From positions 7,874,001 to 7,938,000 of the forward strand of contig CATOUR010000092.1 of the NCBI GenBank assembly GCA_951848785.1: a stretch of DNA of 64,000 bases. The letters run 5' to 3'. The notes under the pieces were generated by a model. The model was not told where the DNA came from and searched no databases. It saw only the letters and a list, made by a program, of their open reading frames with translations. The position numbers and the translations under genes were made by a program. Shown in pieces: positions 45,906 to 57,245 of the stretch; the stretch's first letter is position 1; every line of letters begins with the position of its first letter. The stretch comes from Callosobruchus maculatus. Its lineage: Eukaryota; Arthropoda; Insecta; Coleoptera; Chrysomelidae.

Positions 45906-46613
45906 CAGGGTTGGGATAAAGTATGGAACCAGGCAAATAACTTTGGAACGGAAAGAGTGATATTGCTGAAAATTTGCAGTGTAGTGACGTCTAGCGCATC
46001 CGAAGACATTATGTTAGTTATTAATGTACTTCCGTTTTAACCGGAAGTACCGTCAACGTTTTTAATTTAAATGAAACACCCTGTATATTTTTACAGATTT
46101 TAATTCATCTTCTTTTTCCGCATACGTCCATAGTGGGTTTAGCATTAGTTTCTGTAAAAACGGGAAAGATAAAGCTTCTTTATCATTTCAGGTGTTTAAA
46201 ATGCCGGTCATTCAAAGTCGGTTTTGGCGATCGCGTGAGAACTCACAAAGAAGTGTGTCAACTTTTAATGATTTACGTCCCGACAGGGGTCCTATAACAC
46301 GTTTGACGGTGACTAAAAGAAAAAAATACAAAAAAAATTGCCTCAAACGGGAAGACCGCAGACCGCCACGGACGAATTTGTGAGACAAATTTTTTAAGAA
46401 ACAAATACTAAACCCACTATGGACGTATATAAAGGGTGTTTCATTTAAATTAAAAAAGTTGACGGTACTTCCGTTAAACCGGAAGTACATTAATAGCTAA
46501 CATAATGTCTTCGGGTGCATTAGACGTCACTACACTTGCCTGCAAATTCTCAGCAATATCACTCTTTCCGTTCCAAAGTTATTTGCTTGGTTCCATACTT
46601 TATCCCAACCCTG
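45906..46613. mobile_element. CAGGG-ended element 4, 708 bp, with transposase remnant
   Basis: CAGGGTTGGGATAAAGTATG at 45906 and its reverse complement ending at 46613 are both flanked by TA. Arms of about 180 bp are over 90 percent identical and then continue, after a 30-bp indel, through ACGTCCATAGTGGGTTTAG (46126 and 46405 regions). At the inner edge of each arm sits a second terminus-like motif, ACACCCTGTATA or its decayed form. Confidence 0.88.
46201..46383 (+). pseudogene. N-terminal helix-turn-helix remnant of a mariner-like transposase
   Basis: Within element 4, one frame reads SVSTFNDLRPDRGPITRLTV and then a KREDRRPP run. This fits the block in insect mariner-like transposases where (F)-x-x-x-[FR]-P-D-R-x-P-I/V precedes the Arg-Pro-rich linker. 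The catalytic core is deleted, so it cannot transpose alone. Confidence 0.5.
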
Positions 46614-46925
46614 TATATGTCATATGGACCTTTGACAATGAGCCCTATTGTATTAAATTCAAACAACGAATCTATTGTAGGCAACTATGTTGCAAAGTTA
46701 CCTCCAAAGAAGTTAAACAACTGATAACGACTTTCTGCAATAACAAGTCATACAGAGCATCATTGTTCGATGCCACGTATGCAAAACACTTCTGTCAGCA
46801 TTAATCAAATATAAAAAGGTGGTACTGCGTACCACAGTCATTCAGTACCCGGCTAGACTCCGTAATGACAAGTACTCATAAGAAACATTTGTAAATTGTA
46901 ACTTGAAAGAGCGACACAAGCTTGT

Positions 46926-47153
46926 GTTAACTATCAACCTATAGCCTCATTATACACAATTTATATGATCATAAATGCTTGTCGCGAGGTTTATTAAGTA
47001 CCTATAAGAATTCAGTTAAACTGAAATTTTAACACAATTAAACTTAGCAGACCAAGTTAGTAGAATAGGTACTAGTTTTATAAATCACGCGACAAGCTCT
47101 TATGATCATATAAATAATGTATAATGAGGCTATTAGTTGATAGTTAACATTCT
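46926..47153. mobile_element. 228-bp fold-back MITE
   Basis: GTTAACTATCAAC at the left edge and the inverted copy at the right, followed by TAGCCTCATTATAC and CGCGACAAGC in both arms. The arms are about 85 bp with a 50-bp loop. No coding capacity; family unknown. Confidence 0.8.
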
Positions 47154-47446
47154 AAAGGAACATTTTATTCTCTTTTTTTAGAACCTTCTAATGAAAGCTG
47201 TTTTTTTAAGTTTTTTTGTTTTAATTTATTTTTTACTTTTTAGTTATTAACTTGCACTTACATCAAACAAAATTTTTATTTATTCTCGGTAAGCCCTTTC
47301 ATTTGATACCTACCCATATTGCAGAAGTGCATTAAAAATGACTATTTCGCCATCTTGGGTGGTCCGCCATAGTTGATTTAGAATGACGTCACATTATTTT
47401 TCGAGTCACTCTCAACAAGGCCTTTTACTGTGCTTTCTTGTTTTAG

Positions 47447-47560
47447 GTCGTAAACAAGGTTCACGCAGTGATAAAACAACTCACTGACTTTGAATAGTAC
47501 ATTTTCCCCAAACCCTCACAACAAAACACATCATCGTATTATATCTAAAAATACATATTA
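47447..47560 (+). repeat. Exon-like repeat P, copy 1
   Basis: After a strong acceptor (TGCTTTCTTGTTTTAG) a 17-codon frame reads VVNKVHAVIKQLTDFE and stops at 47497. About 100 bp are repeated at 48113-48210 with the same local peptide. Confidence 0.45.
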
Positions 47561-47810
47561 TTTGCCATCATTTGAACGACAGTTTCTAACTTAGAATTTG
47601 CGCTATCCTGATATCCACCCATTTTCATAGATTGCCTTTTATTAGACATCATGAAAACCTTAAACTAAACTAAAAATGTAGACCTACTCTAAACAAATCC
47701 TTAAAACTGTGTTGGTGATAAGAGTCCACTAACGACACGAGTTTATCCCTATTACTTTCCCAAAGTTAGGTTAGCACCCCAAACGTTCCTTCACAACTTA
47801 TTATTGGAAA

Positions 47811-48155
47811 ATGCTTACCGCGGATCTTCTTTACCACTTACGTCGCGTCACAGGCATACACACCGGCTGCCCGGTCTACCCTTCGGGGTTGCTCGGTGCA
47901 CCAGCGGTTAGTAAGCTACCCCCTAACCTCATGTCGATGTCGTCACCGTCGCCGTCGTCGATACAGCCTAGTGATGACCACTGCGTAGGTTGTATAAAGG
48001 AACTCGTACAATTCGATCCAGAATCTCCTGTGACTGCTGCCAGATTCTTACACTACTTCTCACACCGCAAGCCTCTAGTTGAAAGCCAAAGGCAAAAACT
48101 CTCTTCTCGCAGGTCTTCAGGTTCATGCAGTGATAAAACAGCTTGCCGGCTTTGA
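47811..48155 (+). CDS. Unrecognised ORF, 114 codons
   Basis: An ATG in a fair context (GGAAAATG) opens a frame in GC-richer sequence than its flanks. The product has a Ser/Pro-rich middle (SMSSPSPSSIQPSDDHCVGC) followed by a charged, possibly folded part (KELVQFDPESPVTAARFLHY). The frame runs into repeat P copy 2 and closes there, so the real exon may end earlier: a CTCTTCTCGCAG sequence at 48100-48112 looks like an acceptor for repeat P rather than a donor. It is not a transposase or RT by any motif I can see. It could be a host exon, or a captured one, lying between two copies of repeat P. Confidence 0.35.
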   Translation: MLTADLLYHLRRVTGIHTGCPVYPSGLLGAPAVSKLPPNLMSMSSPSPSSIQPSDDHCVGCIKELVQFDPESPVTAARFLHYFSHRKPLVESQRQKLSSRRSSGSCSDKTACRL

Positions 48156-48210
48156 ATAGTATATTTTCCCCAAACTCTCACAACAAAATTCATCGTTTGA
48201 CTAAAAATGA
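48113..48210 (+). repeat. Exon-like repeat P, copy 2
   Basis: It follows an acceptor-like CTCTTCTCGCAG and contains VHAVIKQLAGFE and a stop in the frame equivalent to copy 1. Identity to 47447-47560 is about 85 percent, continuing past the stop through TTTTCCCCAAACYCTCACAAC. Confidence 0.5.
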
Positions 48211-48289
48211 CATCAGTGGTTCTGTTGTCAGTGATGAAATTCCTCTCTCATTAGATTGTCATTCCCCTTAACATCTACTGGGCGTTCTC

Positions 48290-48495
48290 ATATCAATATG
48301 GATACCCATATTATAGAAATGCATTAAATAACTATTTCACTATGGAGTTAGAACGACGTCATATAGCTTGTCGTGCATTGTCATCCAAACTAAACGTGTA
48401 TACAAAATTTCAGCTCAATCGGTTGAAGATATCTGTTTCAAAATTGAGTTGCAAGATTCCACCCGAACAAGCATACATACATTACAGGTTAAATA
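48290..48495 (+). repeat. RTE/SINE-like 3' tail
   Basis: TACCCATATT..AAATGCATTAAA, then GACGTCAT, then AATTTCAGCTCAATCGGTTG is the order seen in 3' ends of RTE-type LINEs and dependent SINEs of insects. A diverged copy of the first part is at 47310-47400. Confidence 0.4.
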
Positions 48496-49420
48496 AAAGC
48501 TTTTAAAAATTAATCATTTCTTCAATGATATAACATATATTATCCAGGCCTCTATTGATACTACCTATCTTAAATAATATAACCGTAAGCAATATTCGTC
48601 TTTGACTTAACTATTCTCAACCTGCATAATCGAACGTTCATTTGAATAAACGTCTCTGGGAAGACTCGTCCACCGCCGTCACTGCCAAAGCGCATTAAAA
48701 ATTCAAAGTAATGTTCGAAACTAGGAGTAATAATGAAAATCCGCATTACCCAGCGATAGATTTAAGTGCTGTTAAGGCAACGGGAAAAGAGCTATGAATT
48801 TTTGATAGGTTTAAAACTGTTTTCAAAGTTATTAAAAGTTGAAAATGTACTTGAACGGTGAGCGCTGTCGTGGCCAGGGCGTTGAAAGCGAGTTAGCAAA
48901 AAAGGGTGTTGAATTAAAATCTTAATTACGCCACGCTGAGAAATAACATACCATATAATGGATACATTTTGATTGAATACTTTTCTCAATACGATACTGT
49001 ATAGTAAAAAAGGGGTGTAATAATACCACTCAAAAATGTAGTTCTTACAGTATCTGTAATTACATTCAAAATTTTACAGAATAAACTATGCAACTTTAAG
49101 ATGCAGTTAGAATTACCTATAGTTCAGGTAGTTTTACTATGTAAAGGTTCTCTTTATCATTAGTTTGCACAACAGGCCTTGAAGGTCTAGGGCAGAAATG
49201 GGTGTACAGTCTGATCCTATACCGCTAAAATTTATGTAACTTAAAATCTTGATGTCTCCTCAGATTCCTCTTGCAGTATTTCCTTTTCCTCTTTATATTT
49301 TATTTAAATTGTGTCAGTTCTGTCATATTACTTAGTTTTTTTGTAAGTATACATCCATGTAATTAAATTTCGTAATCGTAAATTCATTGGACGATGGCCG
49401 CGAAAGCCTTACACAATATA
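48496..49420. other. Unassigned AT-rich stretch
   Basis: No gene, RNA or repeat is supported before fold-back element 5. Confidence 0.45.
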
Positions 49421-50657
49421 CAGGGTGGTCCAATAGTGCGTGGACGGAGGATTGTGGGCTTACTTAAATATACTTACTCCAAAAATCTGTCACTTGATCA
49501 TGGTGGGGACTCTTGAGGGCTATAACGTAAAAAAACATTTTCACTTAAATTTTGACGTTTATACAGGCTGATTCATATCAAACTCACATTTTTTTTTTAA
49601 TAGAACTCCTATATATTATTGCATATTTGGATGCCTTGGTCAATTCTATTGTGACTTTTTGTACCACACATGGAACTTTAAACGAACCGTTTAGGCGCAA
49701 CTCACCATTTTTGGTATAAGTAGGTATCATAAAAAATTGATTATCGCAGCGGTTATAAAACTTAGAAGGCCGTGACTTTGCGGATCGACTAAGCATAAAA
49801 TGCGTCACCTTAGGTCAGACGGCTAAATTTGAATTCTTTTTGTATTTGGAGAAATCAGCAGATTAATTGAGAAATCTTCAATCACAGATAGCTTGATTTC
49901 TTCAAATGGGAATGCCTATTTTGGTTTAAAGAATCAAATGTAAAATTTGATTACCTTTCTAAGGATATAGCACTCTCGATATCATTCTATTTTGGTTTTC
50001 ATTTTATTTCAAATTTTCGGTCAAATCGGTGTTTTTCAATTTTCCTGCGTGCAAGCGACCTAGCAGGCCATGAAAAATAAACAAAATTCCGTTAATATGA
50101 AAGAAAATTTGAAATAAAATGTTATCCACAAAGGATTGGTATCCAATACATTTGATTCTTTAAACCAAAATAGGCATTCCCATTTGAAAAAATCTAGTTA
50201 TCTGTGATTGAGGTTCCTTGATTAATCTACTGATTTCTCTAAGTACGAAAAGAATTCAAATTTAGCCATGTGATCGAAGGTGACGCATTTCATGCTTAGT
50301 CGTACCGCAAAGTCACGGCCTTCTAAGTTTTATAATCGCTGCGATGTTCAATTTTTTCCTGATACCTGCTTATACCAGAAATGGTGATTTGCACCTAAAC
50401 GGCTCGTTTAAAGTTCCATGTAAGATATATAAAGTCAAAATAGAATTGACTAAGGAATCCAAATATGCAATAATATATAGGGGGTTCCAATCTAAAAAAT
50501 GTTTGATATGAATCACGCTGTATAAACGTCAAAATTTTAGTGAAAATGTTTTCACGTTATAACCCTCAAGAATCCCTACCATGATCAAGTGACAGATTTT
50601 TGAAATATTTTTTAGTAAGCCCACAATCTTCCGTCCTCGCACTATTGGCCCACCCTG
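49421..50657. mobile_element. CAGGG-ended fold-back element 5, nearly all arm
   Basis: CAGGGTGGTCCAATAGTGCG at 49421 and the reverse complement ending at 50657 are flanked by TA. The two arms of about 600 bp meet around 50040 with almost no loop. Identity is about 85-90 percent with scattered substitutions. No coding sequence; internal terminus-like motifs (TATACAGGCTG at 49562) are again present. Confidence 0.9.
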
Positions 50658-50704
50658 TATAGGTAAGTACTGTTGTTTATTCAGTACACTAGTACACCCG
50701 AGCA

Positions 50705-50860
50705 TGAGTACGAGGCGGAACGTTTTTCGTCACAAGAATTTCTCCAATTCCGGCAGAAGTGAATTTCCGTTTCAATCACGCAAATCCAGTCGTGTCCCGT
50801 GCAGTCCTGCATAAGACAGTGCGATATCTTGGAAGCTACACCACGCCAATATACGCTAAA
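50705..50860 (+). repeat. Dispersed repeat E, copy 1
   Basis: GAACGTTTTTCGTCACAAGA through GATATCTTGGAAGC is repeated at 53291-53540. It ends in AAATAAATAAATAG, like a retroposed 3' tail. Confidence 0.7.
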
Positions 50861-51089
50861 TAAATAAATAGAATCCCATAGTCGCCAATCAAAAATTATA
50901 GGAAGGCAACTGATTAGGGCAGCAATTAATAAACGTCGCTTGATCTCTTATTGCTCCTGTCTTTAAAACGGGAGGTCTATCTTGAAATAGCTATGAGTTC
51001 TAGATTACTTTCATACCTCGTACTCTCTCAGAACTGAATTGGCTTCAGCCAGCATTGCTTTCTAAAGCTGAAATCAATCGTAAATGGTT

Positions 51090-51990
51090 TTGTTGAATGT
51101 GTAACGATAGTTATAGAATAGAAGACAAACATTGGAGTACGGGATCTTTCCTGGAGACATCTAGGGCTTTCGCATCATTGACCATAATATAGTGCTACTG
51201 AAACTTGAGGTCTATAGAGCCTTAGGTATGCACTGGTGTGCCACAGGGCAGCGTTTTGGGGCTACTTTTGTTTATCGTATATGTTAGTCATATTTTTCCA
51301 GCACTAGGAGGTGAGTAGATAAGACTTGCAGACGACAAATGTATTAATATCATAAATATTATATATGGAGTTGCTGGACATGAGTAGAGAGTGTAGCCAC
51401 GTCGAACGTCGTCTCCGACGTGTGGCTATTAGACTCGATTTTATCAACAGACGCATTTTAACAAAGGCTTTGACCAATCAGGGCAGCCCATTCAAGAACA
51501 TGCATCTGACATGACGACGACGTTCGACGTGACGTTCCACGTTGACGACGTCGTGACGTGGAGATGTGGCCAGGCGCTAAGAGCTGGATTATCAGCAACA
51601 GACTAATGCTAAAAGCTACAAAATCAAATTTTATAAGCTTTCGGTCAGGGCAGTTGCGGCAAGTATTCCCTAAGAGTGTGATGATGCTCTCGCAGGATAT
51701 CCCCTTAGCATTTGAAACCAAATGCTTTGGTCTACACATTGACCAGCATTTGGGTTGGGAGTGCCAGGTGCAGCATGTGTGTTATTCGCTTCGTGTTTTA
51801 AAAAACTACATGCATTGTACGCTGTATGCGTTGCTAACTGTCACTCGATTGTCAGGTTTGGCGTAATTTTCTGGGGATACACTGTAAATGTGTTTGTCAT
51901 GCAGAAGAGAGCAATTAGAATAGTCTTGGGTCTTGGAAATCGAAAACTTGGCTTACTGACCATTTGGGCTCTACGGATATGAGTACATCT
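51090..51990 (+). pseudogene. Decayed Jockey/CR1-like reverse transcriptase
   Basis: Broken frames follow in the right order: VGFVECVT, then a LSRAF-like and IDHNIVLLKLEVYGA part (about 51160-51220), then TGVPQGSVLGLLLFIVYV (51232), then LADDKCIN, where the usual F/Y-ADD box reads LADD. After a 190-bp insertion come SWIISNRLMLKATKSNFISF and, at 51755-51982, VIFWGYTVNVFVMQKRAIRI, the C-terminal block. Numerous stops and shifts show long decay. The inserted segment at 51389-51585 separates the catalytic box from the thumb. Confidence 0.75.
51389..51585. mobile_element. GC-rich MITE inserted in the RT
   Basis: GTAGCCACGTCGAACGTCGT near 51391 and an inverted, partly scrambled ACGACGACGTTCGACGTGAC to GGAGATGTGGCC near 51570 flank about 85 bp that include TTTGACCAATCAG. 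It sits exactly between two parts of the RT. The ends are imperfect. Confidence 0.55.
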
Positions 51991-53290
51991 GTACACCTGT
52001 TTCTGAATAGCGTCAAGTTTGCATTATACATAAGTAATAAAAAGTATGATAACAAGATCTTTAAATTATAATGTACCGGCTCATAAACTGACCTCAACTG
52101 AAACTTAAGCCTGTTTAGAGTTTTTAGTTCTTTGCCAACTAAATTAAAATGCATCTGGGAGGGCGTAAGGTTAGGGATTTGTTTCCAAAGATGGAACCAT
52201 ATGAGGGGTCTAGAATCAAAACCCGCTAACTCCACTTTTTGTCCTAATTTACCCTTTGCATGTCCTTGGTAGTGATTTTTTATTGGAATCGAAAAATAAG
52301 TGTATTTGTAAGCAAATGCCGCTAATTTCCCTTCTAAACGTATACGGAATATAGCAGTTAATTTCAAAATCCGGTAAGTCCAGTAAGGTAGTGAAATCAG
52401 AACACGCTATCTCCACCTCAGGTAATGGCGTTGAGGTAATCCGCGCATGCGTGGCTGAGAGCTGTCTAACACAGTGTTTACTGTATTGCTGCTCCTTCAA
52501 CGTATTTCGTTGTTTTTTCTAGACGTTTGCTGTTTTTAGACTAAATAACTGTACAAAAAATGGAATAATATAGGTGCTAGAAACTTGTGCCAGCCCAACA
52601 GCGAAGCGAAGGTTACTCTACCAATTTGAAGTGTTATTGTGGATCTTTTGTTTAAATGTTTATAAAAAATCAGAATATCAGTTTGTGGTTTCAAATGTTG
52701 CTAATAAAAAGTACAAAAATTAAGACTTGTTTTCAGATTCCGCCTCAATAAACGTTAAAGCAATAGCATTGTTGATCCGCATATTCATTATGCTTGTCTT
52801 CGAAACCCGCTATGTCCAAACTGTTCCATTAAAATCCGCTATCTTCATTGAAAAAAGTTAAATAACAGCCAAGTTCACTGACACTTAGATTAATCCTTCA
52901 AGTATAAAATCGTTAATATGCACTTGTACTTACATAAAGCAACAAACCAAGTAACAGTAAAATAAATTGACCTACACGTTTTTTTTATTTCCTGAGAAAT
53001 TCGAGATTTTGGAGATAGCGGATTCTGACTCTAAAACCCTGGCTATTGATTTGGTAATTTTAAAATTCTATTGTTTTGTATTAGTTCAGTGTCGTGGGTA
53101 ATGTTATCTTCGGTATATGCTCTTAGCGTCAAAACTTTCAAATTATTTGTATGCTTGACTTGGGCTCTTGGACAGGAAAGGAAGCTACTGTAGTAATTCT
53201 GATTATTGACTTTTTCGTGATTATGGATTATTTTGACGTGTATTGTTCTAGAATTTGTATTTCTTCCATAAATAGAACATTTTCTTCCTT
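51991..53290. other. Unassigned stretch with overlapping minus-strand ORFs
   Basis: Minus-strand ORFs at 51915-52367 and 52249-52500 overlap in different frames. Phrases like GATAGCGGGTTT recur (52223, 52399, 52806, 52834 on the minus strand), coding for repeats of the type E/D-I/V-A-G-F. I do not recognise the family; it may be an old multi-copy gene or transposon. Confidence 0.35.
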
Positions 53291-53540
53291 TCCTTCTCAT
53301 CAGTATGATGCTGAACGTTTTTCGTCACAGGAATTTCTCCAATTCAGCCAGAAGTGAATCTCCGGTTCAATCACGCAAATCCACTCGTGTCTCGTGCAGT
53401 CCTGCACGAGACAGTGCAATATCTTGGAAGCACGCACGTCGATGTGCCCGGACGCCCCAAACCGCCTTCCGGGGAGTCCACGACGCGACGCTACACGACG
53501 ATGCCAATAAATAACTGCCGCCCGGATGAAAATACAACCG
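53291..53540 (+). repeat. Dispersed repeat E, copy 2, with GC-rich extension
   Basis: The first 150 bp match 50705-50860. The extension (GTCGATGTGCCCGGACGCCC and on) is unusually GC-rich for this window and is absent from copy 1. A 67-codon ORF from 53354 covers both parts but is not conserved in copy 1. Confidence 0.6.
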
Positions 53541-54129
53541 GAGATGCCCGGAATTGATAGTCCGAGCTATCAATTTACCGAATAAAAGTTACTTTAAAGT
53601 AATTCCGGCCAACAGCAGGCATGCCGCTTGAATACGGGCCCGGCTATTCTTTACTTATTTCGTATAGGGGAATGTTGCTGTTTGGGCTGCTTTCCGATAA
53701 AGGTCTTTTGTGTCCTGGTGGTTTTATTTCCTACAAGGAAAGTATTGTATTGATGTATTATGATTTATTGCGCTCAGCGAAATAGCATACTGCATGACTC
53801 ACGTTACACCGTGCCGGGACCGCGCCGGGACAAGGTCGAAGATATACAAGGAGTTCTAGTATGTTGAGTGGAAAATACTTTAGGAAAAGACTGTACAGGT
53901 CGTTTTCAACAAAAAAATCCATATAGAGTCTGGTTTCCACTGTTTCAGGGATAAACTGAACCCTAATAAACCAATATTTTATTGTCTGGATTTGGATTTT
54001 TTAGCATAAATCCTTAGAAACTTAGAAAGTAGGCTGCTACGTCGTTATCGACAAAAAGAAAGTGATTGTGTCAAACACTTCGCGAGATAGTATCAACTGT
54101 GGTATCAACATTAGCATGTGTTGAAAAGT
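53541..54129. other. Unassigned stretch
   Basis: No gene or repeat is supported before the second Dong-like LINE. Confidence 0.45.
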
Positions 54130-54177
54130 GAATTCAAGAAACGTCACAAAACAATGATTTTATCTCAAAAAAGTCAC

Positions 54178-55761
54178 CAGGGTGACTCTCTCAGTGCACT
54201 GCGGTTCTGTCTCTGTCTGAATCCACTCTCCAACGCTCTTAACAACACAGAAACTGCGGTTTCAACATAAGACATGAGAGACTAAATCAACACAAAATCA
54301 ATCATCTCCTCTACATGGATGATATAAAACTATATGCCGCCAATAAAGTACAACTGAGGGAGTTAATCAGAATAACAGAAGTTTGCTCGTCAGACGTCAA
54401 AATGGAATTCGGAATGAGTAAATGCAAGGTCCTCCACATCAACAAAGGCCAATGGAAGGACCACCCCGAACAGGAAACAGTTACTGGCCAAACACTAAAT
54501 AACATGAACAAGGACGAAACATACAAGTACCTGGGCTTCAATCAGAACGTTAAAATAGACCACACAAAAGTCAAGGCACAACTAACCCAAGAGTTCAGAG
54601 ATCGCCTTATTAAGCTACTAAAAACCAAATTGAATTCTAGAAACCTTACAGAAGCCATTAACACATTTGCGATACCAGTCCTCACATACTCCTTCGGCAT
54701 CATCAAGTGGTCACACACTGATATAGAAAACATCCACATCCTCATACGGACAGAACTCACGAAACACCGAATGTCACATCCAAACGCATGCAAAGAAAGG
54801 CTCACCATAGACAGAAAACAAGGAGGCAGAGGGATTATAGATATACAGTCGCTTCGCACAAGACAGATAAAGATACTCAGACATTTCTTCCCAAACAAAC
54901 AAACAAATTTACATCGAGCAATAGTAAAAGCAGACAAAAACTATACACCACTCAACCTATCATGTCCAGACCACGCCGCAGACACACACAAAATCCCACA
55001 CAATCGCAACAAGAAAAAATAAGCACCTGGTCGCAGAAACCACTCCATGGCAAGCATAGATACCGTATTACGCAAGACCACATAAACGAAAAACAGTCAT
55101 ACACCTGGCTGCAGGATGGCCAGCTCTTTCCAGAAACTGAAGGATTTATGCTTGCTATCCAGGACCAAGTTATTGCGACAAGAAATACATAATTAAAGAT
55201 CCATCCATAACAGAAGATAACTGCAGAAAATGTCACCAACAGAAAGAAACAATAGATCACATAACAAGCAGGTGCAAAACTCTTGCCGGTACCGAATACA
55301 CAGCCAGACATAACTCTGCGGCCAAGGTCATACACCAAGCACTAGCCACAGTAAACAAAATGATAGAAAACACAGATCCATACTACAATTACACTCCGAC
55401 ATCGGTACTCGAAAACGATCGGTACAAACTATACTGGGACGTAGAAATACACACAGATAAAACTATCCCAGCCAATAGACCAGATATAGTTTTTCAGTCG
55501 AAGGCAGACAAAGTTACCTATTTAATAGATATTGCTATCCCTAATGATACGAATGTTCAAACCACCTACGCTGGGAAGATATCTAAATACACAGACCTTG
55601 CCATAGAAGTAAAACGTCTCTGGAAACAAGACAAAGTCGTTATTGTCCCCCTAATTATGTCGGTATCAGGCCTTACACCTAACACATTCACACCACACCT
55701 GTACCAGCTAGGCCTGGACGAAAGGTTACACAAAACATTCCAAAAGTCTGTAATCCTGTAA
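54178..55761 (+). pseudogene. Dong/R4-like RT with CCHC knuckle and restriction-like endonuclease
   Basis: Order of motifs: QGDSLSALRFCLCLNPLSNA (54178), a frameshift near 54270, then HLLYMDDIKLYAAN with the catalytic YMDD (about 54310), the thumb to 55022, a shift into LQDGQLFPETEGFMLAIQDQ, then CRKCHQQKETIDHITSRC (CCHC, about 55220). The last part holds the restriction-like endonuclease: RPDIVFQSKADK with its PD pair and LIDIAIPNDTNV with the partner Asp (about 55480-55560), then AVEVKR-like AIEVKRLWKQDKVVIVPLI. This endonuclease makes the target nick in R2/R4-type LINEs. At least three frameshifts make it non-functional, but every motif downstream of the palm is intact. Confidence 0.88.
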
Positions 55762-55866
55762 TATAGTACGATCTTTCTTAAATTCCGATCAGTAATAGTT
55801 CAGGTGTTGACTTGGCACAGCCCGTCAGCATTTGTTGCTACCGCAGTCATGCGAGAGAAACTTGAA

Positions 55867-55890
55867 AATCAGAATAATAATAATAATAAT
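55867..55890. repeat. (TAA)n at the LINE 3' end
   Basis: Seven or so AAT units adjoin the 3' end of the Dong-like copy. Confidence 0.85.
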
Positions 55891-56035
55891 TAGTCGTGTA
55901 CTTTCCAGCATCCACGTACGCTGTTGCAAATCGGCTCGATACGGTATTTCGTAGAGGAAGGTGTGGTTCACTGCGCAAACAACTGGTCTGTTTCCGTACC
56001 ATTACATGCCAGTACACATTTTGAAGGAAAGCGTT

Positions 56036-57245
56036 GCGTCTTTAAAGAGGCTTTTGACAGCAAAAGGTCGAAAAGAGATGAAATTTAGTGGGATGGTAGA
56101 TATTAGCCCCTGAACCTACACCTAAGTTTGCGAACTCTACTTCGCGACGATTTTTGAAAAATAACGCCGTTTTGGTAAATGATACCGAAAAAAGCTTCAA
56201 ATGATTCATGGAGAGAACAAAATTCTGAATAATTTTGGTCTTTACATTTTTCGTGTGCGGCCAATAAATAGTTTCCGTCCTTCACTGCGTCAAAGTTAGG
56301 GGATAGTTGATTTTCACTAAAATCAGAACTTAAGGGTGGATTAAGGGGAAGGACTTTACCAAAAAATCGCGTAACATTTTTGTTTCCCTAAAATAATGAT
56401 ATCTTCTTATTTCTCTATTATCTGCAGCTGCCTAAACTCGCGCATTTGGTTAAAGAAGATACAGCATTTAGAAACGCACCCCTACCTACTACCGATATGT
56501 GCTGTTGCTCAAAAATATCATATTTGTGCATAATTTTAGTGGAAATAATACTACCTCGATGTTGTTCAATTAAGTTAAGATTCAATTTGCGACATAACGA
56601 GTTTGCCGCTCGGGGGGGAGTAAAAGTTGTTTTGTGACGCTTTTTAACAAATAGCGCCGTTGTGGTAAGTGCTATCGAAAAAAAGTTTAAACGATATACG
56701 GAGACAATAAAACTCTTTACAATTTTGGTCTTCGCATTTTTCGTGTGCGACCAATAGTTTCCATTCTACAGTATCCCAAAGTTAGGGGGCGGTTTGTGAT
56801 TGTTACTAAAATCAGAATTTTATCGCGTGTTAAGTGCAAGACCACTATCAAAAAGTTCTGCAACACTTTTTCTCCTAATAGAATAATATTTCTCGTACCA
56901 ATATTATCTTCATTTTGTTGAATAACACATTTGGGCTTGAAAAAATGACGATATTTAGGACGGACATCGCTACCTACGATCCATCGCCATGCAGAGTTTT
57001 CACCCTCGTACCCCTCGAGCGGCAGCCCCCCGAGGTCGCAAACTTAGATGGCAATTCAGGGGACCAATGTCTACTATCCCACCAAATTTGATTTCTTTCC
57101 GACCTTTTGCGCTCAAAAGCCTTTTTTAGGACAACGATTGACTAATATCGGTAGTAGGTAGCGATGTCGCCCTAAGTATCGTCATTTTTTCAAGCCCAAA
57201 TGTGTAATTAAAAAAATTGGAGATAATAGTGATATGAGAAATGTT
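56036..57245. repeat. Repeat B block with direct and inverted units
   Basis: 56036-56250 is an inverted match to 10430-10700. 56150-56475 is repeated directly at 56640-56960 (shared ATTTTTCGTGTGYG and CAAAGTTAGGG, shift about 490). 56870-56992 then pairs as an inverted copy with 57150-57245, and 57050-57130 matches 10600-10680 directly. The block is thus a rearranged cluster of one family. Confidence 0.75.

Larger units (their letters stand above)
54130..55890 (+). mobile_element. Dong/R4-like LINE, 5'-truncated, ending in TAA repeats
   Basis: RT sequence begins abruptly in the palm and runs to the stop at 55761, followed by a 3' UTR of about 100 bp and then (AAT)n at 55867-55890. The TAA junction at the 3' end is the target preference of Dong elements. 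The sequence is well diverged from the copy at 4.6 kb, so it is another family of the clade. Confidence 0.88.

Noticed and set aside
45635..46009. 124-codon minus-strand ORF
   Set aside because: It runs from an arm of element 4 into the 5' end of the Tc1 gene in the wrong frame.
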